DNA of 64,000 nt. It comes from Glandiceps talaboti (Eukaryota; Hemichordata; Enteropneusta; Spengelidae). Positions 37,222-48,796 of this stretch are shown here, one piece after another. The notes beneath the pieces are model-generated. The model worked only from the letters and a program-made list of their open reading frames with translations. It searched no databases and was not told the DNA's origin. The stretch spans positions 19,178,710 to 19,242,709 of the forward strand of contig NC_135568.1 of the NCBI RefSeq assembly GCF_964340395.1, read 5' to 3'. The position numbers and the translations under genes were made by a program. How positions within the stretch are numbered: the stretch's first letter is position 1; each line of letters starts with the position of its first letter.

Positions 37222-38460
37222 TTATTGGTTAAGTGCATAGATTGAAAAGTGACTTAGTACAGTCTATAATAGTTTCTGGTGTTATTATATCCAACCATCT
37301 CTGCATTATCAGTCACCTCAATGTGGCGCTACCTCCTCCAATTATCACCATGAAGATGACACAGAACATTCATAATGTAAATCACACTGTCCGCATGGAA
37401 GACCTTCACAGTATACTTAGCTCCATCTGAACATTTAACAGCCTAGGATCTCGACATTAAATTCAAATGGTAAGTCATGCGGCAGTAAAGCCGCAGAGAC
37501 TTTCATCTTGTCGAAGTGATCTTTGGTATAATTCTATAAAAACGACTGAGAAGGCAAAGCGACAATGTCGTCATGCTGAGCACTTATGGCGAAAGACAAA
37601 TTTGACAGTTCATAAACAATTATATCAGGATGCAAAGAACCACATAACAGATCTTCTACATAACGCCAAAACTGACTACTTCAGCCAAAAAATCCCAGAG
37701 TCAATCAAGCAAGCAGATATTTAGTGTGACTAATTTACTACTTCGTAAGGAAAAGAGTTCTCCCATTCCGACACTGTTTCCTCTCCTTGAATTGCCAAAA
37801 CAGTTTGTATGTATGTATGTATGTATGTATGTATGTATGTATGTATGTATGTATGTATGTATGTTTGTACGTACGTACGTACGTACGTACGTACGTACGT
37901 ATTTATGTATGTATGTATGTTTGTACGTACGTACGTACGTACGTACGTACGTACGTACGTTTCACGTACGTATTCATGTATGTATGTTTGTACGTCGTAC
38001 ATACGTACGTACGTATATAACTATTTATGTGTGTATGTACATGTATATAATTGTTTATGTGTGTATGTATGTATGTATGTATGTATGTATGTATGTATGT
38101 ATGTATGTATGTATGTTTGTATATAATTGTTTATGTGTGTGTGTATGTATGTATGTATGTATGTATGTATGTATGTAGTATGTATGTATGTATGTATGTA
38201 GGTATGTATCTGTCTGTGTTCATGTGTTTTTTGACCCCAATGACACACCAATGGTAAGATCATTTTGACTTGAACAATAATTTTCTCAACTAGACACCCG
38301 AGGTAATACATCTAGTAGTATATATCATGGCGTGTGCGCACGCACGCATGCACGCACACATACACACACACCCACACACACAGATTGACATACACAGAGA
38401 CAGACAGAGACACTTAGCAATGCCTATAACACTAATGAATCTTATCAGTTCAGTTGTGCT
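37222..38460 (+). mobile_element. Y-unit insert 3: LINE fragment, long TATG/GTAC microsatellite, M tail
   Basis: Same order as inserts 1 and 2 but more diverged. The CR1/L2-like linker is open for longer on the plus strand (37467-37724, with KRQCRHAEHLWRKTNLTV before the shared KQLYQDAKNHITDLL). A one-base insertion after QADI then shifts the frame. The microsatellite is about 400 bp (37808-38205) and contains two blocks of self-complementary GTAC repeats (about 37867-37901 and 37923-37961). This is probably the oldest of the three inserts. Confidence 0.8.
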
Positions 38461-38546
38461 AAAAAAATGAAACGATAAAATGGAATGGAATGCCCACTAG
38501 TCAGCATACATGACATAACATAAGAAATGTACAGGAATGACATTAC

Positions 38547-38687
38547 CTTGTTAGCACTATTGACGAGATTCAGGACGTCACCTTTCTTCATGGACGCCTC
38601 ACAAGGACTCTCCTCGACATAATCGTTCACGGCAAGTACACATTCCTTGCCTACCAGTACATCATTACCAATGGGGGCTTCTTGTTG
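38547..38687 (-). CDS. First-half SH3 exon A8, the copy next to repeat 9
   Basis: 47 codons, splice sites intact. It is the first SH3 exon after the repeat-9 exons, so it occupies the canonical position. It reads [14 protein letters not shown] and [10 protein letters not shown], keeping the Asp of the family motif MKKGD that A1-A7 have as Tyr. Upstream intron sequence (38770-38955) is shared only with A9. Splicing from here to the SH3b exon at 23.9 kb would be needed for a whole SH3 domain. Confidence 0.9.
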
Positions 38688-38960
38688 CTGTACCATAAAC
38701 AATATAGTAAGAATTTAGCAATGTGCTAACATATTTACAAACCTAATATTCTGGGAAATACTATATATACATGTACATACAAAATGCTCAAAAAGTTTGT
38801 TCATCTACTACAATAGGAACAGTTTTCACTAACAACAAATAATACTGTAGTTCAGTAAGCTCAGAATGGTATACATGTAGGTACAATGAACAAAGTCAAT
38901 TTTTACAGTAAAACTTTATAACATAATGTCATAGCTGTCATCTAGTCTCAATAGACTTAC

Positions 38961-39053
38961 TCTACATTCCATGGCTTGATTTCTCAAGGCATCAATGACG
39001 GTTCTGTATGCTATCAAGTCTGACATCAACACTTCATGTTTCTTCAACAAAGA
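38961..39053 (-). CDS. Alpha-spectrin-like repeat-9 exon, second part
   Basis: 93 bp, 31 codons, phase 0 at both ends, acceptor TTTGACAG and donor GTAAGT. It reads SLLKKHEVLMSDLIAYRTVI then DALRNQAMECR. Alpha-II spectrin has ALLKKHEALMSDLSAYGSSI and QALREQAQSCR immediately before its SH3 insert. The junction with A8 (MECR to QQEAP) reproduces the family junction, SCR to QQVAP. Confidence 0.92.
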
Positions 39054-39612
39054 CTGTCAAATAAACCATACAAATATGTATTTTACCAAACTGTTATATT
39101 AGATTAGATGTATCCACCGTTGTCTTAAAAACAGACAACCTGCTACAGCAGTGCAGCACATAAAATGAGGATTTACTAATATACAACACAAACCTGGTCA
39201 GTGGTAACAATTCCAAACTTTCTCACTACATTTTGGCTTCTGTTTTTACCTAATCATAGTATAGACCTGCATAATTAGCTGCATAAATTACTCCATCATT
39301 TACCAATAACTTGTTATACATCAGTAGCAATGGACAATGAACAACAAGCTACATGTACAAAGTCCACTACTATATTCAAAACATAACAATTTCCTCAACC
39401 AAACAAAAAAGACAATGTCAGATTACTGACTGTATGCCTACCTCTAAAATCATACATTTCAAGATTAATATCAAATGTCAAAGTTTTCCTCAATTTCAAC
39501 CAGAGCAATGAAGGATGAGGTAAGGATGATAGATTGTTGGTTGCTTCTACATCAGAACTTCACGTTGTTACTGGTGTGCCTCTAATATCCAAATTTCAAC
39601 TTACAACCAATT

Positions 39613-42127
39613 ACAGTCATCGCAGTAATTTCCCGGACAGCAAACTACTGATGTTGCCAGCTAATTAATGTACAATAGAGTTCGATCGACAATTACCGAG
39701 ACACATGTTTATATTGTAACTGATGTCGCTGCATCCTTAGGCCTTTCTTGTTTATTAGAACAGTGGGGTAGCGCCACGGGTGAATTCATAAAACTTTGTC
39801 CGGAAGAAACCATTTCATGTACAGGTTATAAGTTGGCATAAACATATTTGTATTTATATACTCAACTTTACTATCACACTTTGGTAAGCTTGCTAATCTT
39901 TATTTAACACCATCAATGTGTAAAAAAAAAACCATCAAAGTCGGTAACTAATCATAAATATTGTTATTATGATTGATGTACCACACTGCCCACCCCTTCA
40001 ATGAATCGGCCTTCCATGTAATGTTTATGAGGTTCACTCAAACCATGTCTTATACTAGCTGCAATAACTGCATGTAGCGTGTAGTGACGTGGTTTTAAGG
40101 GTTCTATCCTCTGTTTTTGTGCCTTTTTTCTGTTCCAATGTTTGACTGGAAGTAATCGCTAGAATTTCTCTAACGGCAATGCAAATAGAAGCAATCACCC
40201 TGAAAACGTGAGCACGATGTCAGTGTACTACGTCACCTTTCAAAATGTTGCTACTTTTTGGTTTTCCTCATGGTCGAATTGTCGAACCAAACTTACGTGA
40301 AATATTAGGAGGCTAAGACATGTTAATTTGTTATTTCAACCACTGTATTGCCCAGAATTTAACACGTGTCAGATATATTTTCGTCATGTGAAAAGATACC
40401 TTATATTAGAGCACACGATGTCTTCGCCAACATATTTACAGAAACTGCTATCAAAGAAGTTGTTGCCAAGACAGCACCGTAAATATTCTCTTTTTGTGGA
40501 TTTCCTTTGTATTGACTCTTGGTTATAAGTCTAATGCTACATTTAGGCCGACATATGAGCCTCACAGCCATAGAAGTTCAAACACTATGAGCACTGGAGG
40601 TACATGTATCTGTGAATATATCATTTGTGTAAAAGTTGTTATTGATGTCTACATTTTAGATATTTGTTCTTGGGTTTTAATTTTACGATATTTCTATCTT
40701 GAAGTTTTTCAGTGAATGTGAATGTACTCAGAAAAGTAATGGAGTAACTGGGGGAACCCGTCTCATTTTACATATGCAAGTCAGATGGAGTAACGTAATT
40801 AATAAATGCAGGTAGTTCTAAACATCACTTATTACGTACAATTAGTGTTCAGTAGGATTTTTTTTTCGTTTGGTTTACTCATTGACAAATATTTCATAGC
40901 AGATGACTGATGTGCAATGTGAAATTGATAACATATATTGTGTCATTTCACCAGTGCAGTACATGTTTGGAAGTTGAGTATTGCGTGAATCATTTTTTAC
41001 TTTTCTACCAGTGAATGTCTACACCACACTAATTCCTCTGAAGATTTTGTAAATTAACTCAATCATTGGTCACTTAAAATAAATTAAAGTAAAGACGATA
41101 CGAGATATTTGATACATACTGATATTGTTATACATTGTATGTACAGTAACAGACATGCACACAGTGCACAGATCACATACGAAAGTGCAAATTTGCCACC
41201 ATAACAACGAAAGGCTTAGCATTTGAAGTATTTCGGAAGGCACAATTTGCCTGCTGTCTCGTTGCGATATTAGCAGTTTGTTCATCATTTCCATCACTCC
41301 TACCTGGCTTACTAGCCGGAGAAAAGAAATTAGTTATCTGTTGTTTACTCATACTGAAACCGGCAATGGTTCTCCGCTGTGTAGGCTATCTGCTGTACTA
41401 TATTGGCATGTCAAACTATCATGATTTGAGAATTAGAGACGTTGAATGACAGGAGCAAACGGAGTAGCGAATAAAATCTAAAAACCAGAAAATGGCAAAA
41501 TTATGTCGAAATCAAAGGCTTGCCAACAGTCATGTAGAAGAAGAATGATCCTATCAAATTTGTCTACACGGTTCATTGCTATCTAATGGAAGTGTCAATC
41601 AAAATTAATGTCAACAACGTTGTCTATCTGTATGCTTTGATACATTCAGAGCCAGAGTACATCAGTCCAGACTATGTCAATCGGGATATTTAGTCTACAA
41701 TGCGAAGTATAAATTACTTGCAAGTGTGACCTTCAAATGTGTTGGTAAAAAATTACCGGCAACTTCTTAGGCTAGTTACTTTATGAATAGCGTTTCAAGA
41801 AAACGCATGCATGCATCTTTTTTTATACGGTGATACCGTGACCTAGGATATTTCTATACACATCTCAAAAACTTTTTTGTTCTTATACTCATGATACAGC
41901 AAGCAGTCACGCCATTCAGAAAGTATATGTACTTGAAATTTGTTGAGCCATTTGTGTAAACATTGTAACATAAATACAGAAACGAGTTTCTGCTGAGTCA
42001 GCATGTGTCCACATCAGTTACAAAACACACACGTGTCTCGGTAATTGTCAATTTAACTCTCAATATTGCTCACTAATTAGCTGGCAACATCGTTAAGTTG
42101 CTGTGCGGGAAATTACTGCGATGACTG
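39613..42127. mobile_element. Tc1/mariner-like element in a spectrin intron
   Basis: Inverted ends begin CAGTCATCGCAGTAATTTCC and share about 130 bp, including GATGTTGCCAGCTAATTA and GACAATTACCGAGACAC. TA flanks both ends (39611-39612 and 42128-42129), the expected Tc1/mariner target. Inside, a plus-strand frame near 40330-40430 reads FQPLYCPEFNTCQIYFRHVK. It resembles the end of DDE transposases (PxYSPxxNPxExxFxxxK), but the acidic residue is replaced and no N-terminal domain was seen. A degenerate copy. The right end stops about 20 bp from the donor of the upstream repeat-9 exon. Confidence 0.75.
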
Positions 42128-42150
42128 TAATTATTTAGTTTTTGTCTTAC

Positions 42151-42300
42151 TTTAGCTTCAACTTCATCTTTACCATAGTCATCGCTACTCACAATACGTT
42201 CCTTCTCCTTCATCCAGGACTCTGCTTCTTTGGCATCAGCAAAATACTGGTGTACTTGTAAGGAGTAGTCTAAATCTTGTTTACGTTGGTATGCTTTGTC
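42151..42300 (-). CDS. Alpha-spectrin-like repeat-9 exon, first part
   Basis: 150 bp, 50 codons, phase 0 at both ends; acceptor TTTGTTGTAG, donor GTAAGA. It reads DKAYQRKQDLDYSLQVHQYF, then ADAKEAESWMKEKERIVSSD and DYGKDEVEAK. This matches alpha-II spectrin QQYLADANEAESWMREKEPI and STDYGKDEDSAEALLKKHE, with the helix A Trp conserved. It joins in frame to the 38961-39053 exon. The next upstream recognised exon is 15 kb away and belongs to repeat 4. Confidence 0.92.
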
Positions 42301-42968
42301 CTACAACAAATCACAGTCAATATTTTCATTATTACTTCTTTGTTAGTATAGAGGCTATCAGTGCCTCCAATTCTCAAGATTTCTCTTTTTCAGGGTCAGT
42401 TCAATGAGAAATCATGAACCAAAAGTTGTTCATGCAAATGAGTAAACCACCAATTGTTAGAATGATGTCAACAGTGTAGTAAGTACCATCCTGATATGAC
42501 AAATGTACCATAATTGGGCATTCCCCCTGTAAACATTAACTTATTATTGGCAAATTCTGAGATTGATTAACAAAGACATCATATGATGTTAATGACTGTG
42601 TGGCTGGCTATGTTTTAATCTGAAATTTTATCTATCTCAGTATCTCAGACAGCTAGACATGAGAAGAGATTCAAAGTCATATCGCTTACACTACTTTTTC
42701 ACATACAACCTTGACTTTCTGTTCTCAGTAGTTGAGTAATAGAAATATGAATTGTATTCCTTCTCATACACATAATTTAAAGATTTCTCGATAACAATTA
42801 TATCAACAATTGAATGGGACAGTCTGACCCAGAAATAGCTTCAGCATACTGAATTCAAAAATTGGGGGTTGCACAATACGAGTTGGTGACAGGAAATATT
42901 GATTAGTGCCTTCGTATTGTTGCAGTATGTTTAAAGGGTTCATTTATTTAGACAAAATTTAAACAAGA

Positions 42969-43093
42969 AACAAGTCATTCAGAATGACATAGTCCCCACT
43001 ATGATTGGGTTTTAAAGAACTGGCAGTTTATGTTGTCATTTTCTTGATATCACTATTCTGATCACTAATGATCGAACACAACGTCAACACTTT
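42969..43093 (+). mobile_element. P-type element, 5' part, interrupted by a LINE
   Basis: Starts ACAAGTCATTCAGAATGACA with TAGTCCCCAC and ATTGGGTTTTAA, followed by the AACTGGCAGTTTATGTTGTC segment seen in the 48.8- and 61-kb copies. A LINE is inserted at 43094. The sequence after the LINE does not continue the P consensus, so this copy was already truncated or later deleted. Confidence 0.75.
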
Positions 43094-45697
43094 TTTTTCC
43101 TTTTTTTTTGTAATTTAAGGTATTTTATTGGATGTTATTTGTAAAGATATACATGTCATGTTACATTCCAGTTCTCAAAAGAGCAATGTTTACATTGCAA
43201 TCCATTACCATTTATGATACATATGGAATGAGGGGGGTCCATTTCTTTAGAAAAGGTATGAGTTTGTGGTTTTTCTTTGCGATAAAGTGTTCATACTTAT
43301 AAAGTAGTTTAAATTGGTTGTACAGTTCTCTGAACACAGGAAGGGATTCCTTTCTTTTACAGGAGTAAATGTATTTTCTAACTATAAGGCTTATGAAATT
43401 GAGTAAAAGTGTCTCATCTGGGTCTGACAAAATTAGGCAGATTTTGCTAGGAACAGCCCTTAACTTAAGTGCTTTGCCCCATACAGTTATTATTGCTTCC
43501 CAGATACCAATAGTGTGTTTACAGTTGTAAAATAAGTGTTCTATGGTCTCTGAGACCGCATGACAGAAGCTACAGAGGTTTGTGGGGAACTTTACTGGGT
43601 TTAATTTGTACAGTTTCTCGTTTGTGTACAGTAATATTATGCAGAATTTTAAACTGGAACTCTCTTGATTTGCTATCGACTGTGACTTTGAGAATTTGTT
43701 TAATACATTTTATGCCATTGCAGTAGGCCAACTCCCAGGTCTCTTTCAAGTTTCTTTTCACTGCTTGGTTTGGTAAATTTTCTGTCGATGAGTTCTGACT
43801 TTAGTTTGTGTTTTGTGATTATCCTCTATAGGAGTTGCAATACCTGATATGTTCATGCAGACATCATCTATATAATCATCTATATTCTTTAGATTTTCTG
43901 GAATCGCATGTAAAATGCCTATCCACTTTAGTTTGAAAATGGGGGATTGTTCAGAGAGTGCCAGCTCACGCCATGGTATAATTCCATTTTCCATATACAG
44001 ATCTGAAATTCTCATTATACCATGTTCAACAAATTCTGGATAGTAAATTGACATTCCCCCTATCTTTATATGTTTGTTGTTCCAAATTATTTGATTGAAT
44101 TCTCCATAGAAGTCCTCTGTCACACTGGCCCACGACTCCATACATTCCTTCCAAAAGGGTGTACATCCACCAATAATAGGTAGGGTGTTTATATTGTAAT
44201 TACATTTGAAGATCAATTTTCCTCCTATTTTCTCTAATGCTTTTTTCACAAATGTTGTCCAGGGTTGAGTGAAGTCAGGGTTCAAGAACTTCTTTATTAG
44301 GATACGTTGTTGTTTTTTCATTATGGTCAGGTCTGGTACCCCTAGTCCACCTTAGTCCACCTTGGCCCACCTCCCCTATCAGGGTTTTCCTTGCAACTTT
44401 GTCCCGTCCATCCCAGAGGAAGTTGAAGATCAACTTATTTATGTTTTGGAGAACATCTTTTGGGAGCACAGCACAATTTAATATATATGAAAACTGAGAC
44501 ACAGCCAAAGTTTTAATGAACTTTCACAAAAAGGGAAAGTTTTCTTGTTTTCCAAGTGTTTATGACACTTTTCATTTTATTTAGTGCTGTTCTACTATTT
44601 AATATTTCAACCTCCCTCTGGTTGTACGCGAAATAGACTCCAACAATTTTGACAGGGGTGGTAGGCCATCGTACCCCAAACTTTAACTCCCCTCTCCCCT
44701 TCCATGGGCCAAGCCACACCCCTTCCGTCTTCTCTGTGTTAACCTTCAGACCAGAGCACGACTGGAATTTCTTTAACACTTGAAATAGCACCTCAACGGA
44801 TTTTTCACAGGTCAAAAAACAAGTCAATCAAATCATCCGCAAATGCACTTTCTTTCATTTCTATATCAGCACACTTTATGCCATGGATATCTCTGTTGGT
44901 TCTTATGGCGACTAGCAATGGTTCAAGAACTAGTATAAATAACATTGGCGATAAGGGGTCTCCTTGTCTGATCCCACGGCCTAATTTAAAATATCCAGTG
45001 CTATACCCATTGTTCATCACACAGCTTTCTATATTATTATACATTGCCCTTATCCAGCCGATAAATCTAGGGCCAAAATTGTATCTCCGGAGTACCCTAT
45101 ATAAAAATTCCCAGTCTACACTATCAAACTCTTTTTCGAAATCAATTGCCAAGAGTATAGCCGGGATCTCAAATTTGTTGGTAAAATGAAAAATCTCGTC
45201 AATTAACCTTACATAGTCACCTATGTTACTCCCCTTTACAAAAGCATTTTGGGAAGAGCTAACAATGTTTGGGAAGAGCTTTTGAAGTCGTTTTGACAGG
45301 GATTTCGACACCAGCTTCATATCAACATTAATTTAAGGATATTATTGGTCTCCAGTTCTTCAACAATTGTCTGTCCTGACCCGGTTCTTCAATTAGTGTA
45401 ACTATACTTTGTTTCTGTGAGACTGAGAATTCCCCTACATTTTGTACCTCAATGGCAGTGTTAAAAGAGTCCATTACCAATTTACTAACTAATGGCCAGA
45501 AATGTTTATAGAATTCTACAGTTAACCCATCGTTACCAGGGGATTTGTTCTCCCTCATGGTGCCAGTGTACTGAATACTTCTCCTGGAGATAGTGGTGAC
45601 TCCAAGAGGGTCTGTGCATCCATGTCAAGTTGGGGAATATTTGGGTTATCAAGTATATTCCTACATTCCTCCTCATCAAAGGCCTGCTTTGAGTATA
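43094..45697 (-). mobile_element. 5'-truncated L1/Tx1-like LINE with 17-bp target duplication
   Basis: Minus-strand frames appear in order. They are: ENKSPGNDGLTVEFYKHFW (start of reverse transcriptase); LLAIDFEKEFDSVDWEFL, GRGIRQGDPLSPMLFILV and ESAFADDLIDLF (catalytic blocks, FADD box); CSGLKVNTEKTEGVW and FNFLWDGRDKVARKTL (thumb and beyond). A C-terminal Cys/His region near 43560-43490 reads CHAVSETIEHLFYNCKH. Frameshifts separate them, so it is inactive. An A-rich tail (plus-strand T runs, 43091-43112) marks the 3' end. CACAACGTCAACACTTT (43077-43093) and CACAACATCAACACTTT (45698-45714) flank it. The endonuclease domain and ORF1 are missing. Confidence 0.88.
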
Positions 45698-45714
45698 CAC
45701 AACATCAACACTTT

Positions 45715-46155
45715 AAAAAAAGGTATATGAGGCTGTTATACTTTTTTGACGACGCTGAAGAATGCTAGTCGAAAGTCTGCAGCATCGTGTACAGTGTTTT
45801 TGCTAAGGTTTGGGAACCCCGGTAACAGAAAGGGGAAAGAGGTAAAACTGGTAGTGCTTCCCATGCAATGTATCTTAGTTTAGGTGGGGAACCCCGGTAA
45901 AATGATGTGGGAACCCCGGTAGATTTTACCTACTTACCGCCCTTAAATAAAACACTGGTGTAATTCACATGTACTGTACATGCAGATATCAATGTATAGT
46001 TTTTTCACCTGTTGTCAGTTCACACTTCGTCTTTATAAATAGTCGAGTATTTGTCATTATTGTAATTAATGGTCGTCTACATTGAAATTTTAATACTTCA
46101 TTCATTATCTTTGAAATCAATACGCCCATGTGGGCAGAAAATGAAAGTACAATTA
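45715..46155. other. 440 bp, nothing recognised
   Basis: Contains three GGGAACCCCGGTAA-type motifs spaced irregularly between 45812 and 45930, a minor local repeat of unknown meaning. Confidence 0.5.
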
Positions 46156-46785
46156 TTAAAGTGAGTGTGTGTGGGGGTCAAGCATTTGCATATCACTGAT
46201 ACATGTTATGAACAATTCTTGATCTAAGCACCACTAAGAATGTTCCCATCAAATTTTAACCCAATCTACTCAATAAATTTGGCATTATTTATAGATTTTT
46301 GACCAAAAACACACTGATTAGATTGTCATGTCATTAATATTTCTTAATATAAATACCCTGAAGAACGTTCCAACCAAATTTCAGTCCAATCTGTTCAGTA
46401 GTTTTGGAATTAAACATTTTTCACCAAAAAGACACATTTTGAGACCTAATTTGCATATCACTGATGGGATCATCTGATCCTGAACATTTCTTAATTCAAA
46501 TGCTCTAAGAATGTTCCCATTAAATTTCAGGCCAATCTGCCCAGTAATTTTTTAATTAAAGGTTTTAAGGTTTTTGACCAAATATCGTGTTTTTTTACCC
46601 AAATCACATCGGTAGTAGGATCATTTTGATTTGATCAATTTCCCAACTAGACACCCAAGGTAATATACCCACCAAATATCATGGCAATCGGTCCAGTGGT
46701 TTTTGACTTTAAGTTGTTTACACACAGACAGACAGACAGACAGACAGACACTTTGCCATGCCTATAGCACTACTATGAGGTTATT
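46156..46785. mobile_element. M-type element, 3' part
   Basis: Three units of about 130 bp with TTTGCATATCACTGAT, GTTCCCA and TTTTGACCAAA, then a CAGA microsatellite (46724-46750) and the end motif CCATGCCTATAGCACTAC. The 5' repeats are missing. Confidence 0.7.
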
Positions 46786-48055
46786 ACCTGACATCCCCTC
46801 TTCGTGCAGTTTCTATAATGTGACACAAGTTGTTAGATGAGTATCATGTTACGGAAACTTCACAAACGTTGATATAATGGATGAAGAGTTGATATCGGGA
46901 AATAACCAATTTATCATATGCCTATGCCCAGGAGTTCAAAGGGAAATTATGAAAAATATAAGAGTACTACTTGCTATGCCATTCACTTCATGTGTCATGT
47001 GACCTGTTTATCAGGTGACATTCATATACACATACATGTAGTTCGCTGACCCTGCTCAACCATCATTAATTTTCATCAGATTTCGGTGTAACTTTCCATA
47101 ATCATTTTGAAATACAATATTGGTATTAGAGTAAGTTCTCTAAAAGTTTCAGAAAATGCTTTAATATTGTTAATAAAAGTAGATGGTTGGCTGACCGTGA
47201 GCTTAACTACTGCATGCTGTACGATAGTGTGGTATGGGTAGCATACAGTGTCAGTGGATGGCTAATACACACAGCCATACGTGTGCCCATGATACCATTG
47301 CGAAATGTATGTACTGTGTTGTTGTGAATTTACGATCATAAATAGTATCATTTGGGTATGGATATTTTGTCAAAATTTCCTTGTTTTGAAAATTCCAGTG
47401 CTGTGGGATACGCGATATCCCTGACGATCAGCCTCCATTTTATTTAAGTTGTTTATGTTCAGAATCGACATGTTTGTCCAATTAGAGATGTGTTTTCTGA
47501 TGACATTTAACATAAATGTCATGACGTTTAATGTGAATATCATTGACGTTTAACATCCCATATCAGATATTTCATGTTAAACATCTCAAGGAGTGATTGA
47601 TATGGGCATAGGTATATGATAATGAATAATGTTTTTATGTTTTGTCTTGAGAGCTGTAGGTTTAGATGACTGATTCTTGCACTTTTAGTACAGTTCACAA
47701 AGCAAGTCAAAAATGTGGACCAAGACTTTGATGATTGACTGACCAATTTTGCCATGATAGTAGTTTGTTGTTAGTTTGTCTGCTTATTATAAAACCTATC
47801 TCACATTCTCCCACCTTCTTCATTAAAGAGCAATGGGTGTGTGAAAGGTTTTCACATTTTTTCTACGACTTTGCTGACCTCCCAAGACAAAAAATAGAAA
47901 ACATGTAACAGGTGCAAGACTCCTCAATAGGATAAACATCTGAGATATTGATATAACAAGCAGTCGATCATCGGAGATGACTCCGTCCCCGCAATGGATA
48001 TTTTCAGGTGATTGCCACCTGCAGTCATGGTAGTGTGATGTATAAAATTGTATGA
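46786..48055. other. 1.3 kb, nothing recognised
   Basis: No spectrin exon, transposon protein or RNA gene was seen. The minus-strand frames at 47540-47755 and 47823-48113 have no recognisable domains and no flanking splice pattern that extends them. Confidence 0.45.
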
Positions 48056-48796
48056 AATATAGTGCCAATGGCACTGTAGGACAACTGTTTAATTGACTGA
48101 ATATTGCATACATTTTTTTTGAATGTTTATTTATTTGTCTACTAATCTATGTTCATATACATTAGGGAGCCTTCAGTACTTACAGAAGGGGGAGGGCCGG
48201 AGAAATCACACATGGTTAGTTAAGTAAAACATGACCCTCCCAAATTCTCCATTTGTTAAAAATGACCCTCCCCTTTGTCCCATTTTGTAAAACATGACCG
48301 TCCCCTCCCCATGACAACTGAACGTTAATCAATATTCCCAGGGGTGAACAAATCAGTGGTCCTGCTGAAAGAATTAGTGGTCCCTGGTCCCGCTAATGTG
48401 AAACATTAAATCTTGCCTATGAATCTATATATTCAGACTTACACCACTTTTAGTTGAACAATACACAATTTATAATAATAAATACAAAGTTGACATGCTT
48501 GGTTTCAGTCAATTGACAATTCTATTATATTTGTAATTATTATTTTTGAGGCATCGATGAATCGAAAAACATTGAATGGCGACTTCACTTGGATTTCACA
48601 AATGATAAGAAATTTGACAGAAATATGTGACAAGAACATTGGAAAACAGTTTTAGTCATGATTGCAGTATGACGACAAAAGTTGTACTACGTTTTGTCAA
48701 AATTGTCTGGAAAACCCAGACATTGCAAGCAAATCATCACAAGTGTACAAAGAAACTGACTACTTCAAAGTTGATCCTATAAAATCTCACGAAAAA

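Larger units (their letters stand above)
26460..38710 (-). repeat. Nested tandem array of spectrin exon units (X and Y)
   Basis: Two unit types alternate. X (about 1.64 kb) carries exons A, D and L. Y (about 1.68 kb) carries exon A, then an M-element tail, a TATG microsatellite and a CR1/L2-like LINE fragment. Going down the coordinates (with transcription) the order is A8-Y-A7-X-A6-X-A5-Y-A4-X-A3-Y-A2-X-A1-D1-L2. A composite X+Y block of 3,313 bp repeats: exons and other landmarks at 27.5-30.9 kb recur exactly 3,313 bp higher. In every X unit the intron after A contains only the last bases of the M element (TTTTTTAGCACAACT on the transcript strand), then jumps to the intron before D. X units therefore look like deletion products of a Y-like arrangement. 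Confidence 0.9.

Noticed and set aside
37726-38178. Long frames rich in Met-Tyr-Val-Cys or Thr-Tyr-Ile-His at 29.5, 32.8 and 37.8 kb on both strands
   Set aside because: They are translations of the TATG and GTAC microsatellites, which lack stops in several frames; no domain or splice context.
40328-40528. Host gene at 40.3 kb
   Set aside because: The only recognisable part (LYCPEFN...FRHVK) fits a transposase end and lies inside inverted repeats with TA flanks.
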